DNA from: Camellia lanceoleosa
Lineage: Eukaryota > Streptophyta > Magnoliopsida > Ericales > Theaceae
NCBI GenBank assembly: GCA_025200525.1
Contig: CM045770.1
Location: 120,071,429 to 120,135,428 of the forward strand
DNA: 64,000 nucleotides
Direction of reading: 5' to 3'
Of this stretch, positions 46,401 through 56,559 are shown one piece after another (the stretch's first letter is position 1; every line of letters starts with the position of its first letter). The translations under genes and the position numbers were made by a program. A model generated the notes under the pieces. That model was not told the origin of the DNA and did not search any database. It worked only from the letters and a program-made list of their open reading frames with translations.

Positions 46401-49400
46401 GGGTTTCGGGACCAAATGGAGAAGCGGGATTTATTTTTAGTTTTTTTTTCCACGTGAGGCTATTTGTTCTTGTTAATGGTACTCTCGAGCTAGTTTTTTG
46501 GGACTTCCTAAGGTTTTTCTTAGGGGGAATCCTTTATCCCCTATGCTAGTTATTCTGAGTAGGATGATTGATGTGGTGGCACTAGGAGGTATTTTGGAGG
46601 GCTTTGAGGTGGGTAGGGTTGATGGCGCTTCCATCTCTTTTTCATTTGTTGTATACAAAGGATATTATAATCTTTTGTGGTATAGATAAGTCGTGCATTA
46701 ATTGTTTTACCTTATATGTGTGTTCCTCTGTGTTAAGGTAAATACAAGTCTGAATATGAATCTTAAGAAGTTTTCTTTGATTCTGTTTAGAGATGCCTTG
46801 CGGGGGAGTTGGCATCCATGTCGGGGTTCTAAGGTGGATGCTAAGAAGCATGGACACTGACATGTGACACGACATGACATGACATGGATATAACACGGAC
46901 ACGCTGACACGCTAATTTTCAAAAAATACAGGATACGACACATTGGGAACACACTTGAAATATATAATTTTATATATTTATTATGTCATATATATGAATA
47001 TATCATTCAAAAATAATTAAAAAAAAAATGTAATATAACACTTATTTTATAAATTTACATAATTTTTTCTTTTGTTATTTTATCTTAAGTTATTTAGTTC
47101 AAACTTATAATTAGTTTTATTTATGTCTAATCGGTGGATACGTGTGTTTAAACAACGGACATGAGTGTCCAAAGCATGTCCAGATCTAAAATTTTTTTAA
47201 AAAATAGGACACATTTTGACGAGTGTCGGACACATGTCAGGAAGTGTCCAACGAGTATCATTGTCCGACACGGATACATCACCTTCTTAGAAGTGTTTGT
47301 GCTTTTTAGGACAGAGGCTTTGCTTGTGAGGGACTTGGGATTGCTGTTAGGGGTGTCTTTTAAAGTGAGGCCTGTGTAGGTACAATTCCGTTGTTGAGAG
47401 GTTTCAAAGGAGGTTGACACACATGAAACTAATTATAAGTTAGAACTAAATAACTTGGGATACAATAATAAAAGAGGCATGAGGAAGATTCTCACCATTA
47501 ATAATCTCAGAAGTAGCAAATTCATGTGAAAAGGAGTTACAAGTATATAAAGGAAGAGGAGTCGGTAAGTCTCCTTGTGAACTGTGAGGCGACCAAGGTT
47601 TATGATCTTTGGTTCTAGGGTTGGTTGGAGTGGTTTTCATTTTTCCTAAGAAGGTGGTGGACCTTTTCTGCTCTTGGAGACGCGTGAGGATGGGCGAAAG
47701 GAGGAAGTCTTCGAACTTGGTGTCGTTAGCTCTTAGGTGGATCATTTGGCAAGAACGGAAGAGAGTCGCTTGTTAAACTTCGTTGTTTGTTTTTAGCTAC
47801 ATTATATAGCTGGTTCTCAGATGCTATATAGCCATCTTTGGACCAAGTTGGCCACAATTTTGGGAATGGGAATATCTTAAAATTGCAATCTTTGGACCAA
47901 GGTTTGTGATCTTTTGTTCTAGGGTTGGTTGGAGTGGTTTTCTTTTCTCCTAATAAGGTGGTGGACCTTTTCTGCTCTTGGAGAGGCGCGAGGATGGGCG
48001 AAAGGAGGAAGGCTTGGAACTTGGTGTCGTTAGCTCTTATGTGGATCATTTGTCAAAAACGAAAGAGAGTCACTTGTTAAGCTTCGTTGTTTGTTTTTAG
48101 CTACATTATATAGTTGGTTCTCCGATGCTATAGAGCCATCTTTGGACCAAGTCGGCCACAATTTTGGAAATGGGAATCTCTTAAAATTGCAATTGTTGGA
48201 CCAAGGTTTATGATCGTTGGTTCTAGGGTTGGTTGGAGTGGTTTTCTTTTTTCCTAAGAAGGTGGTGGACCTTCTCTGCTCTTGGAGAGGTGCAAGGATG
48301 GGCGAAAGGAGGAAGGCTTGGAACTTGGTGTCGTTACCTCTTATGTGGATCATTTGGCAAGAACGGAAGAGAGTCGCTTGTTAAGCTTCGTTGTTTGTTT
48401 TTAGCTACATTATATAGCTGGTTCTCAAATGCTATAGAGCCATCTTTGGACCAAGTCCGCCACAATTGTAGGAATGGGAATCTCTTAAAATTGCAATCTT
48501 GATCCATATTTTTATCTTAGTTCTTGTCTAGAAGATATTGAAATGTCTTTTCTTTTTCTTCTTTTTTTTTGAAACTTCCAGTGGTAACAACATAGTTTTG
48601 TTATGCTTTCATCATTGAAAATTATTTGAGCTGTCTCAATGATGCTGAAGCAGCTATCCATTCCGTTGCAACATGATCGAGTCTATGTTGCATGCTGTTA
48701 TGATGTAGATTTAGGTTTGAAGAGGATCCATTTTGGGTTGAGTGACAGCTTTGCTAACCTTGATATCAATTGTACAATTAAATGAACTCAAGCAGCTTAT
48801 AGCATGTCCATTCTGAATTCAAACTACTATTGGTGGTTTTTATTTTTGAGATTATGGATGTTGCATGTCGTCATTTGATTTGTTGTATGATCATGCATAA
48901 TGGAATGTGGCAGTACCCTTTGAAGGTGTATGATAGCCGTTACAAGGATGCTTCTAATGCTCAAGTGTTAAATGGAAGATTCTAAATGATTTTGTACCCA
49001 ATTGGGATCTTACATAATTAAGTGTTGGGTCATGTTGAGTACTATTTTATGTTCTATTTGAGTTTATCTCTTATTGGTTTAGTTTTGCATCTTTCTGGTC
49101 ATTCTCATTAGTCAAAAGGGTTTTTTTTTTTCCCCTTTTCAAAAATTTAGTTTTTCAGAAATGGACTGTAGGGGGTTGCCCATGGGTTGCAGTGTGACAA
49201 GTTATGTAATTGGATTCTTACTGTGATTGTATTTGGTCATTCTCATTGGTTGAATGGTTTTTTTTTTTTTTTTTTTTTGTATTTTCATTATTTAGAAATG
49301 GGCTATAAGTTTTACTGAGTCAAGTATGTATTTGATTCCTACTATGGTTCTTATTTAGTTTAAATAAGTTTTACAAAATCGTAATTTTTATAAATTTATT

Positions 49401-52400
49401 TCTAAATTAGTAGTCAAAAGCATACTGTGATGCCTAGAATATCCTTCTTTCTTCTATTTCCATAGTATCTGCACTTTAGCCTTTAAATTATCAGAATTAG
49501 ATTCAATTTAATTTATGGTCATGAAAATCCTAACAGACAAGCTTATTTTTTTTCCTTTTGCTCAATCCTTCTTCAACCTTAACACCTAAAGAAAAGAGAC
49601 AAAAAAAAAAAAAAAAACCTGAATAGCCTCAGAAATCCTACATTCTTGTTCCTGAAGTTGAGTCCAATCAATTCTTAATCAATCCAAATCCTCATTACAC
49701 CAAATCCTAATTTGAATATCCTTGTTTGATTGCCCTAAACCTTATGGTTTTACATCAATGCACTGGTGCTTTATTTTACATGCACAAAATTATAGCATTC
49801 ATAGTCAGATGCACTTCCATCTACTAGTCATTTATCTTCTTATGTGAATTAAGCATTTCTAAAGTCCATAAAAACCACTTTCCACTCATGTCAGTCTTCT
49901 GATTATTGTGAAGATAGTGTCCATAGAAGGCATATATTCTGACAGATCTAGTTTTCTGCTTTATCAAGTTCTACAGGTTTACACTTTTTTTTGCTGTGTT
50001 CGTTGCAGTGCAGCTATCATTACAGCATACCTGATGAGAACTGAACAACTATCACAAAAAGGTTTGAGCATATCCTTTATTTTGGAGTGTTGTGGGCCTA
50101 TCAAATTTGCTTGTGCTTCTATTTTTTTGTTTTTTTTTTTGGTAGTGGTGATGAAGCGTTGACAATTTCTGTACTCATTTTTATTTTATCATTTCCTTTT
50201 TTCTTTTTCCTCTACATACTTGTGCAGATGCACTTGAATCTTTACAGCAAAGCTGTGAATTTGTTTGTCCCAATGATGGTTTTCTGGAACAGGTGAGGCA
50301 AGGCAATGCTGTATCAAATGTTTTATAATTAGTGTTCCAAAATGCTTCTTAGTTTTACTTTGCATTATGTTTTGTTTATCATGGATGCTTTTTTTTGGTC
50401 TCCTTGCAGTTAAAAATGTTTGAAGAAATGAGTTTCAAGATCGATCACACTAGCCCTATATACAAACGCTTCCGTTTGAAAGTATTAGGTCTGATTCTTA
50501 TTTGCTTATTATCACTATTTTCTATTTTTGGTGTTTATTTACTTTTGATTTATGATTGTTCTTTTCAGAGGTAATGTTTGTTTTGCTCGATAATATAAAA
50601 ATTATCAATTTTTATTTTAAGTGAGGAGGCATAGAGAACAGTATGTTGTTAATGCAGAATTCTGGGATGTGATAGTGGGGGAGTAAGAGGCATTGTGAGA
50701 TGTCACAGCATGTAGACTGAGTACGATTGTTTTGGGGATAAGCAACTCATTGCGGTTCCTTTATGCAAATAAGTAAATATCCATTGGGAATATAGGGAAC
50801 ATGAAGTTGGTGGGGGTCTGGAAATGATGTGAATGACAGTAGCAAGAAATGAATGGGAAGGTCATGATCTGATTGTGTGTAATTTGGCTCTAGATTATGG
50901 AATATGGAAAAGCAACATACTTGTCAAAACAAAAATGGAAAAGCAAAGCAACATACTTGTTAAAACAAAAAGGAAAAGCAGCATTAACTTAATTTATTTC
51001 TTACCATTTAGACAAGCTCGTCTAGGATTTGGCAACAAATTCTTTCAGAAACATTTACCAGATCATCATAAGGCATTAATAGTTTGAATAGTACCCCACC
51101 ATTTTTATTAGGGGAAATTACCATTCAATGGGAAATGGGGCAATTATTTATTAAAAGATGAGAATCTTGTTAGGGTGTAACTTTTGCTGTGTTTGTAATT
51201 ATTTTTGGCCATGTGCACTGATTTGTAAATGTAACACCCCAACCCTTTATATGTCATCGATATTATCCGCTTTGTGTCACGCCGTCTGGATTTGTTCTTC
51301 CATGGGTCACTCATCCCGAACTACTCTAGCCTAAGCACACTTAACTGGGAAGTTCTGCTAGGGATTTCACCACTAGGGAAAAGGCCTCAATGCTATGTAA
51401 GGGTCCAAATTTTTACTTTTATAGCTAAAAAACGCCCCCTCCATTCCTGATGTGGGACACCGGGACCTTACAGTAAATTTCCCTTTTTATTATTCCTCTT
51501 TTCTTTCAATAATTGGTGACATCTTTCTGGTATTTTGAGGGCTAAGCACTCGAATTCAATTTCTTCATGAACTGTTAATGTGATATGATATAGGTTTAAT
51601 TGGAATTGATACATCTTTAAGAGAAAATGCTTGCATGGCCCCTTTCTTTTTTTTCCCTCAAATTTTCAAATGTCCATGGAGGGCTATTAATTTTATAACA
51701 TTAACCATTTTACTCAAATTCATCACCTTAAGTCACTTTTAATAATTTAAGAGAATGTTGCCTGATCACACCAATAAAGAACTGCTTCCATACTTCTCAG
51801 GGAAAATATCCAATAAGTCCTACTTTTCTGAAATTTCCGTTGGGTCTTATCAACACATGAATCAACACTCTCAACATATGGTTAATAGGACTCCCTGGAA
51901 ATTTTATTGGAAAAGTATGACGTATTTGATATTTTCCCTATTTTATTAGTATGTACATTTACCTTTTTTTTCTTTTTTTCTTTTTTGAGTAAAGAGTTTA
52001 TTGCATTTTGGGGCTGGCCATTTATTTAAAGATTTTGTGCCTCATATGATAGGCGATTCCTACAATCGAGGAGAAAAATAGACAGTTCTAAATTTGGGGC
52101 TGATCCTGGCTTGCCGACTGAAGAAGTTTCCTCTGAGGTAGGAACAACTGAGAGTAGCAGAATAGTTTCTACTCGTGCGTATCGCTGCAAGAAATGCCGG
52201 AGAGTTGTTGCATTGCAAGAGAATCTTCTGGACCATGTTCCCGGGGAGGGGGGGACATCCTTCGAGTGGCATAAGAGAAAAAGTCGCAACCCTTTTAACA
52301 AGTCTGATGAGATTGAGTGCTCATCCATCTTTATTGAGCCTCTACGTTGGATGACAACAGGTACAAAATATTAACTACTTCATTTTATCTTATCTAGAGT

Positions 52401-52872
52401 TTCTGATGTCGAAGCATATTGCTGAATAAAGCTGTAGAAACAGATAAAATCTGCAAAACAAGTTGACTGATGGGCATGGATTTGGTGTTGTCATTGAATG
52501 ATGTTGATGTGTTGTTTAACTTCTAAGTTGGTAATAGATCAATCCTTTGATGGTTACTTGCATATCTCAAAGAATTGTTGCCTTTTGTTCCATATTGAAA
52601 GCTATTCATGTTTGCTCAAATTAGCCCCATCTTAGATTTGTCTACTGTGACACAGTATGTCTTTACCTTTTTTCTTTGCAACTTTGGTTTCATCTATAGT
52701 ATGATTTGCATGAACAGTTGAAGATGGTGCATTGGAGGGCAAGCTTTTATGTGCCCATTGCGAAGGCCGCTTGGGTTATTTCAACTGGTCAGGCATCCAA
52801 TGCAGTTGTGGTAGCTGGATCACCCCAGCCTTTCAGCTTCATAAAAGCCGAGTTGATGTCAGCACTGTCTGA
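43437..52872 (+). CDS. YVH1/DUSP12-type dual-specificity protein phosphatase (six exons, apparent frameshift in exon 5)
   Basis: Exons 43437-43864, 50009-50061, 50228-50292, 50410-50488, 52053-52360 and 52718-52872. The N-terminal dual-specificity phosphatase domain ends in the P-loop VHCFAGVSRS with catalytic Cys136; the loop is split by intron 1 (AG|T). The C-terminal zinc-binding region has RCKKCRR, LCAHCEGRLG and IQCSCGSW, typical of YVH1/DUSP12, which acts on phosphoproteins and, in yeast, in 60S ribosome maturation. Phases fit throughout, except that exon 5 is one base short: a run of five A at 52074-52078 puts TAG in frame, while the downstream frame is well conserved and rejoins exon 6. 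With one more A the product would be about 362 aa. So either a damaged gene or a base error. Intron 1 (6.1 kb) holds LINE sequence and an exon duplication, intron 4 a Cassandra solo LTR. Confidence 0.85.
44129..44437 (+). mobile_element. LINE reverse-transcriptase fragment in intron 1, first copy
   Basis: Nearly identical by eye to 46203-46511, both carrying DAVLIANECVNF and LDIEKAFDNVN of a LINE RT (RVT_1), but lacking about 9 bases after GTTAAC. It directly joins intron sequence on the left and a duplicated exon piece on the right (44437/44438). Confidence 0.75.
44438..44849 (+). pseudogene. Duplicated 3' part of phosphatase exon 1 plus adjoining intron
   Basis: Copy of 43718-44128. The exon part (to about 44584) includes the GTATCAAGAAG donor context, the rest is intron. 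Relative to the original, AGTCGA became AGTTGA (in-frame stop), and one G is missing in GAGGGATCC, so it cannot serve as an alternative exon. The intron part is almost unchanged. Confidence 0.85.
44850..45719 (+). other. Intron 1 sequence without recognised element
   Basis: Contains two related blocks, at about 45000-45100 and 45415-45545, each with AAAAGAGA/AGAGAGA and CATTATCATGCTTATATTTATAG-like words, suggesting a decayed direct repeat. No gene. Confidence 0.4.
45720..47420 (+). mobile_element. Decayed LINE with reverse-transcriptase domain
   Basis: Broken frames show an RT upstream segment (FNEDKALGADGMT), the VLIANECVNF and AFDNVN motifs, and, after an insertion at about 46845-47285, LGLLLGVSFK as in the later RT domain. 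Many stops; same sense as the host gene. The 46203-46511 part is also present at 44129-44437. Confidence 0.7.
46845..47285. mobile_element. Inverted-repeat element inside the LINE
   Basis: The ends carry CATGGACACTGACATG and, on the other strand, GGTGATGTATCCGTGTCGG. The interior is AT-rich, with GACATGACATGACATGG and GTCCGACACG words. It separates two parts of the LINE RT. Boundaries approximate, class unknown (Mutator-like suspected). Confidence 0.45.
47592..48500 (+). repeat. Triplicated 304-bp LINE-end segment
   Basis: Three head-to-tail copies with starts near 47593, 47898 and 48201, sharing GGTTCTAGGGTTGGTTGGAG, GAACTTGGTGTCGTTAGCTC and TTAGCTACATTATATAG. A plus-strand reading gives LWIIWQERKRVA and LATLYSWFS, the look of a LINE ORF2 C-terminus. 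Period about 304 bp. Confidence 0.85.
48501..50008 (+). other. Right part of intron 1
   Basis: Has a diverged direct duplication at about 49085-49310 (TGGTCATTCTCATTRGT plus a T-run, then AGAAATGGRCT), and A/T-runs. The acceptor GTTCGTTGCAG ends at 50008. No gene. Confidence 0.5.
51230..51472 (-). mobile_element. Cassandra-type TRIM solo LTR with 5S rRNA-derived region
   Basis: 243 bp, ends TGTAAC and TTACA (palindromic as in Cassandra), flanked by a perfect 5-bp duplication GTAAA (51225-51229 and 51473-51477). On the minus strand it carries CAGTTAAGTGTGCTTAGGC and GGATGAGTGACC, close to the box A and box C region of plant 5S rRNA (AAGTTAAGCGTGCTTGGGC, GGATGGGTGACC), plus the Cassandra-like AAAGCGGATAATATCG. 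Only one LTR and no internal region, so a solo LTR in intron 4 of the phosphatase gene, in antisense orientation. Confidence 0.9.
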
Positions 52873-53896
52873 TCATTTTCATGGCAGAAGAGAGATTCCT
52901 ATTACCATGCAAGAAGATAGACGACCCCGGGGGGGAGGGGGGGGATGGTTTGCTATGTGTATCCAGCATCAACTTAATAATCATAATTGTGGTACCACTA
53001 ATATGAAAACACAATTTTTGAGTTGAGTATCAAAAAGCATAGGGAAAGAAGAAAAAAAAAACAGGGATGGATGTTTGAGAACTTATTTATGTTTGCTTGC
53101 TTCTTCACGTGAAGTTTTTGACAACCGGTTGCTGGAGAGTGAAGTTTCAGTGCCGGACCTTTTGTTCATGGTAAATGATTGTAAGTCGTATGATTTGGTA
53201 TTTTCCATATTGAAACGCTTCAAGACTCCATGTTGGCAGAAAGATTCTCTATTTGAGATAGTCTATTTCTTATCATTTTTGTTCCTTTCCTTTTTCCTTT
53301 TCTTTTGATGGTTTTTCTCCCTTTCTGGGATATTTATATATATATATATATATGGACCAGTTGGCCTGCACCTAAATCAGATTTTGGATACGCATGGGGT
53401 ATGAGACAAACCAACATTTGAAAAAAAAAAAAAAAAAACCTGCAAAGTCACTTGAAGGAAATGCTGTCTCATTCTGAATGGGACCAAATATTTCCTTATA
53501 AATTGTGTTGAAAGGACCTGATTTGCCCTAATCTTTCATGTTCATATTAAACACGATGAGGTTGACTGTCATACACGAGAAATGATTGTTTATAATGACT
53601 TAGTTGCTAAATGCATCTATTTGATCAAGTGACATATCTTAACCATGAGTCTCACTTCCAAGCACTTTTTTCTTCTACATGACAAGCTCAAAGTTCTTGC
53701 ACTCTCCATTCAGTTGAGGAATGACAGTAATAAGATGGTTGTCATTCTTTTGTTCTTCTACTTTCTATATATATATATATATATATCAACAGTTGCAAAA
53801 TGCTCATCTATCTTCAATTTACTATTATAAAGTGAAAACTTCTCATAGTGTTTGTCTTATATTTTGAGTTTTTCAAAATATCCTTATATTAGTTAT
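52873..53896 (+). other. 3' flank of phosphatase gene
   Basis: Includes a G-run at about 52927-52946, A-runs at 53053 and 53421, and TA microsatellites at 53335-53353 and 53767-53786. The 77-aa reading at 53075-53308 has no domain. 3' UTR end not determined. Confidence 0.45.
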
Positions 53897-54850
53897 GGGT
53901 GATTGTATTTACGCACCACAAATCCTCTCACTACACACTATTTTTAAAATTTTTCTTATTACATCTTCATCCTTTTAGTCAATTACATTTTTAAAATTCA
54001 CACTAATTTCCCAATCCACATCCCACCACACCACACCACCCCCACCAGCCCTAACCCTAACCCAAGCAGCCGCTGCTCGTCGCCCATAGCCCATCACTAT
54101 CGTTGTCTGGAGAATCTCGCCAGCAGCCTCACCCCCCACCCATGACCAACCCTGTCGCCCAACCTTACCATCGCAATCCAAAACTCCATCACAACCCAAA
54201 CATTTTCCATCATAGAGAGATAGAAAAAAACCTAAGGTTTATGAGTTGCAGCAGCGACTGTGGCATTCAAGCTCTGTGGCAAGGCCACCATCGACAACAG
54301 CGTAGCTTCTACACTGGCCTAGGAAATCTATCATTAGATTTGATCGTTATGCGGTTTTCTATCCCATTTTCGACGACTTTAGAGGGTTACGATTGGTGGT
54401 GAGGTAGAAGCATAGCAGGGGAGGCGAAGGTAGAAAAGGGTGAAGCAACTAGAGAGAAGCAACGCCAACTATGATGGTCATGGGCCAATGAAGGGGTGGG
54501 AGTTGCATTGGTGCCTGGAAATGAGAGGATCATGATGGCAATTTCTGATGATGGTGGTAGTTATTCGTGATGTTAGGGTTTGAAGAAGAAGAAGAAGAGG
54601 GTTTGGGGGTGGAGATAGGGGATGATGGCTGTGGCGATTTTTTGTGACGACGGCTGTTGATGGCATAACAGTGGCGGTGGTGGTAGTAGGTTAGGGTTTG
54701 GATTTGAGGTTGGAAAAGACGGTATTTTAGTACTATTGAAAGATAGATGGTGTGTACAAAGAGAAAATGAAAGAATGTAAATTGAATATGGTGTGACCGG
54801 AGAGAATGGTGTGTACTAAGAAGATTGGTAGTGTAACAATAGAATTATCC
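53897..54850. mobile_element. Mutator-like element with GC-rich cargo
   Basis: 954 bp bounded by a perfect 9-bp duplication ATTAGTTAT (53888-53896 and 54851-54859). TIRs are long and imperfect: GGGTGATTGTATTTACGCAC... and, on the other strand, GGATAATTCTATTGTTACAC..., both followed by CACTAC/TAGTACACACYATT. The interior 54030-54720 is much richer in GC than its surroundings, with GCCGCTGCTCGTCGCCC and ACGGCTGTTGATGGC type sequence, and has open stretches on both strands (54103-54402 +, 54478-54666 -) without known domains. No transposase. It may carry a captured gene piece (Pack-MULE). Confidence 0.75.
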
Positions 54851-54859
54851 ATTAGTTAT

Positions 54860-56559
54860 ATACCAGTTGTCTTAAATTCATTTTTCCCCCCCTAATCTTT
54901 CTACTTTTGTCATATTCATTTCAATTTTTAGATTTGCATTCAATTATACAATTTATAATCTTATTTTCTAATATGTGCTTGCATCATATGCGCTAGTGCT
55001 TCTAGTTATATTAAGAAGAAATTGATGTGGATCAACCACTTGTACAAATATGTAGATACCATGATATATGCAAGGGTTTTGTTGACATGTATTCTTAAGG
55101 CACATGTTAAGATTCTTTGTTTATTTATATATTATACATGAAAGTAAGTGTAATAAAAAATATACAATACTGTTAAATTTTCTTATCATTTACCCTTATG
55201 ACACATGTTAACTAAACCCTAATGCCAAAAGTCAAGGCTTCTAAATATTATTTAGTGAAGAATCAATCTAGCTAAAAGAGTCACTAGTAGGTTAAAGATT
55301 CAACTCTCCACCTGCGTGCAGACAAGTCATCTTGTCCTTATATTTGTTTGTTTGAGATTCAGTGTTTGTTATTGTTGTTCATAATTATATTGTTCAAACT
55401 TTTTTTACATAGCCGTCTAAAGTAAATCTAATGATATATAAAGAATCAAAATATATATATATATATATTGATTAACCAATAAAAAAAATAAAACTTGCAC
55501 CAAAACACATTTGCACCTCCATAGTTTTGAAATTATTATAATTTCTTCCCACTGATTTGTACTGCCATGCTTTTTGTTAAGCAAAGTTACAGTAATGCCC
55601 TTTACAAACTGACCCCCCCTCTCCCAACTCTTTGACTCTCGTCACCTAAGAGGGACAATTTTGTAATTTGTGCAAAACTAGCCTAATAACAACGGAGTAA
55701 TGTATTTGGTTAGGAGGGAAGGGAGAATAGCACCACCTTTTATTTTTCATATTTTTTTAAACAAAATCAATGTAAAGTTAAAAACACATCTATCTTGTTC
55801 TCAAAAAAATAAAATAAAATAAGATAAAAAAATAAAATAAAATAAAAATCTAACATTTTTATAGTAACTGTTTTTAAAAATTTGGAGAACTTTTCCTAAA
55901 AACATGGGAACTTCCAAAAAATTATTGAAAGTAGTTTTCAGAAATAATTTACCAAACAAGCTTTTCATGTCAATTTCTATTTTCAAAAACAGAAAACAGA
56001 AAATAAAAACAAAGCCAAACACGCACACACATCCGGTCTGTGGGAGGGTTGCAATCTGCAAGAACCAGGCTTCAAAGCTTTCAACTTTTAGAGTACATCC
56101 TTCCATGGTGCAACTAAAATTATATGAGTAAATTTGACATGAGTACGATTTGCAATGAAAGACAATAGCAAGGTCAAACCCATATATATATATAACCATA
56201 TACCGAAATTACACAAAAACCACAGTTTCAACTGACATTACAGTTCACAGTCGTGATACAGAACACAAATCAGAGTCCAGGCAAGATCGTCATATTTGAA
56301 AACTAGGATATCTCAAAAAAAGCATTTCTTCCTCTTGTAAAAACCCCAAAGCACATGACAGTGACAATCCTAGAAACAGAAAGCCAATAGCATGAAAAAT
56401 AAATATATATAAATTTTAAGGAGATAATTTTATGGCGATAAACCTAATTACGAGAAGGTTAGACGAGAAGTAGCTCCCTTACCTGCAAATAGAAAGCCAA
56501 CAAGACCCGGACAAGCTGGAGATGAGAATGCAAGCACACTGTAACATCACTTCACCAAC
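54860..56559. other. Intergenic stretch and probable 3' UTR of the minus-strand gene
   Basis: 54860-55880 is AT-rich without genes. 55880-56030 resembles decayed MITE sequence (AAACAAGCTTTTCATG). About 56210-56559 is plausible 3' UTR of the gene ending at 56560. The 132-aa minus reading at 55801-56199 is a chance reading. Confidence 0.45.

Noticed and set aside
47148..48353. Three similar minus-strand ORFs of 99-107 aa
   Set aside because: Antisense readings of the triplicated LINE end; similarity between them is due to the tandem repeat.
51230..51472. A 5S rRNA gene
   Set aside because: Only the promoter half resembles 5S, with several changes; the LTR ends and GTAAA duplication identify a Cassandra solo LTR.
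55801..56199. 132-aa minus reading rich in Phe/Ile/Tyr
   Set aside because: Spans AT-rich, MITE-like sequence and the 3' flank of a gene; no domain, composition as expected by chance.
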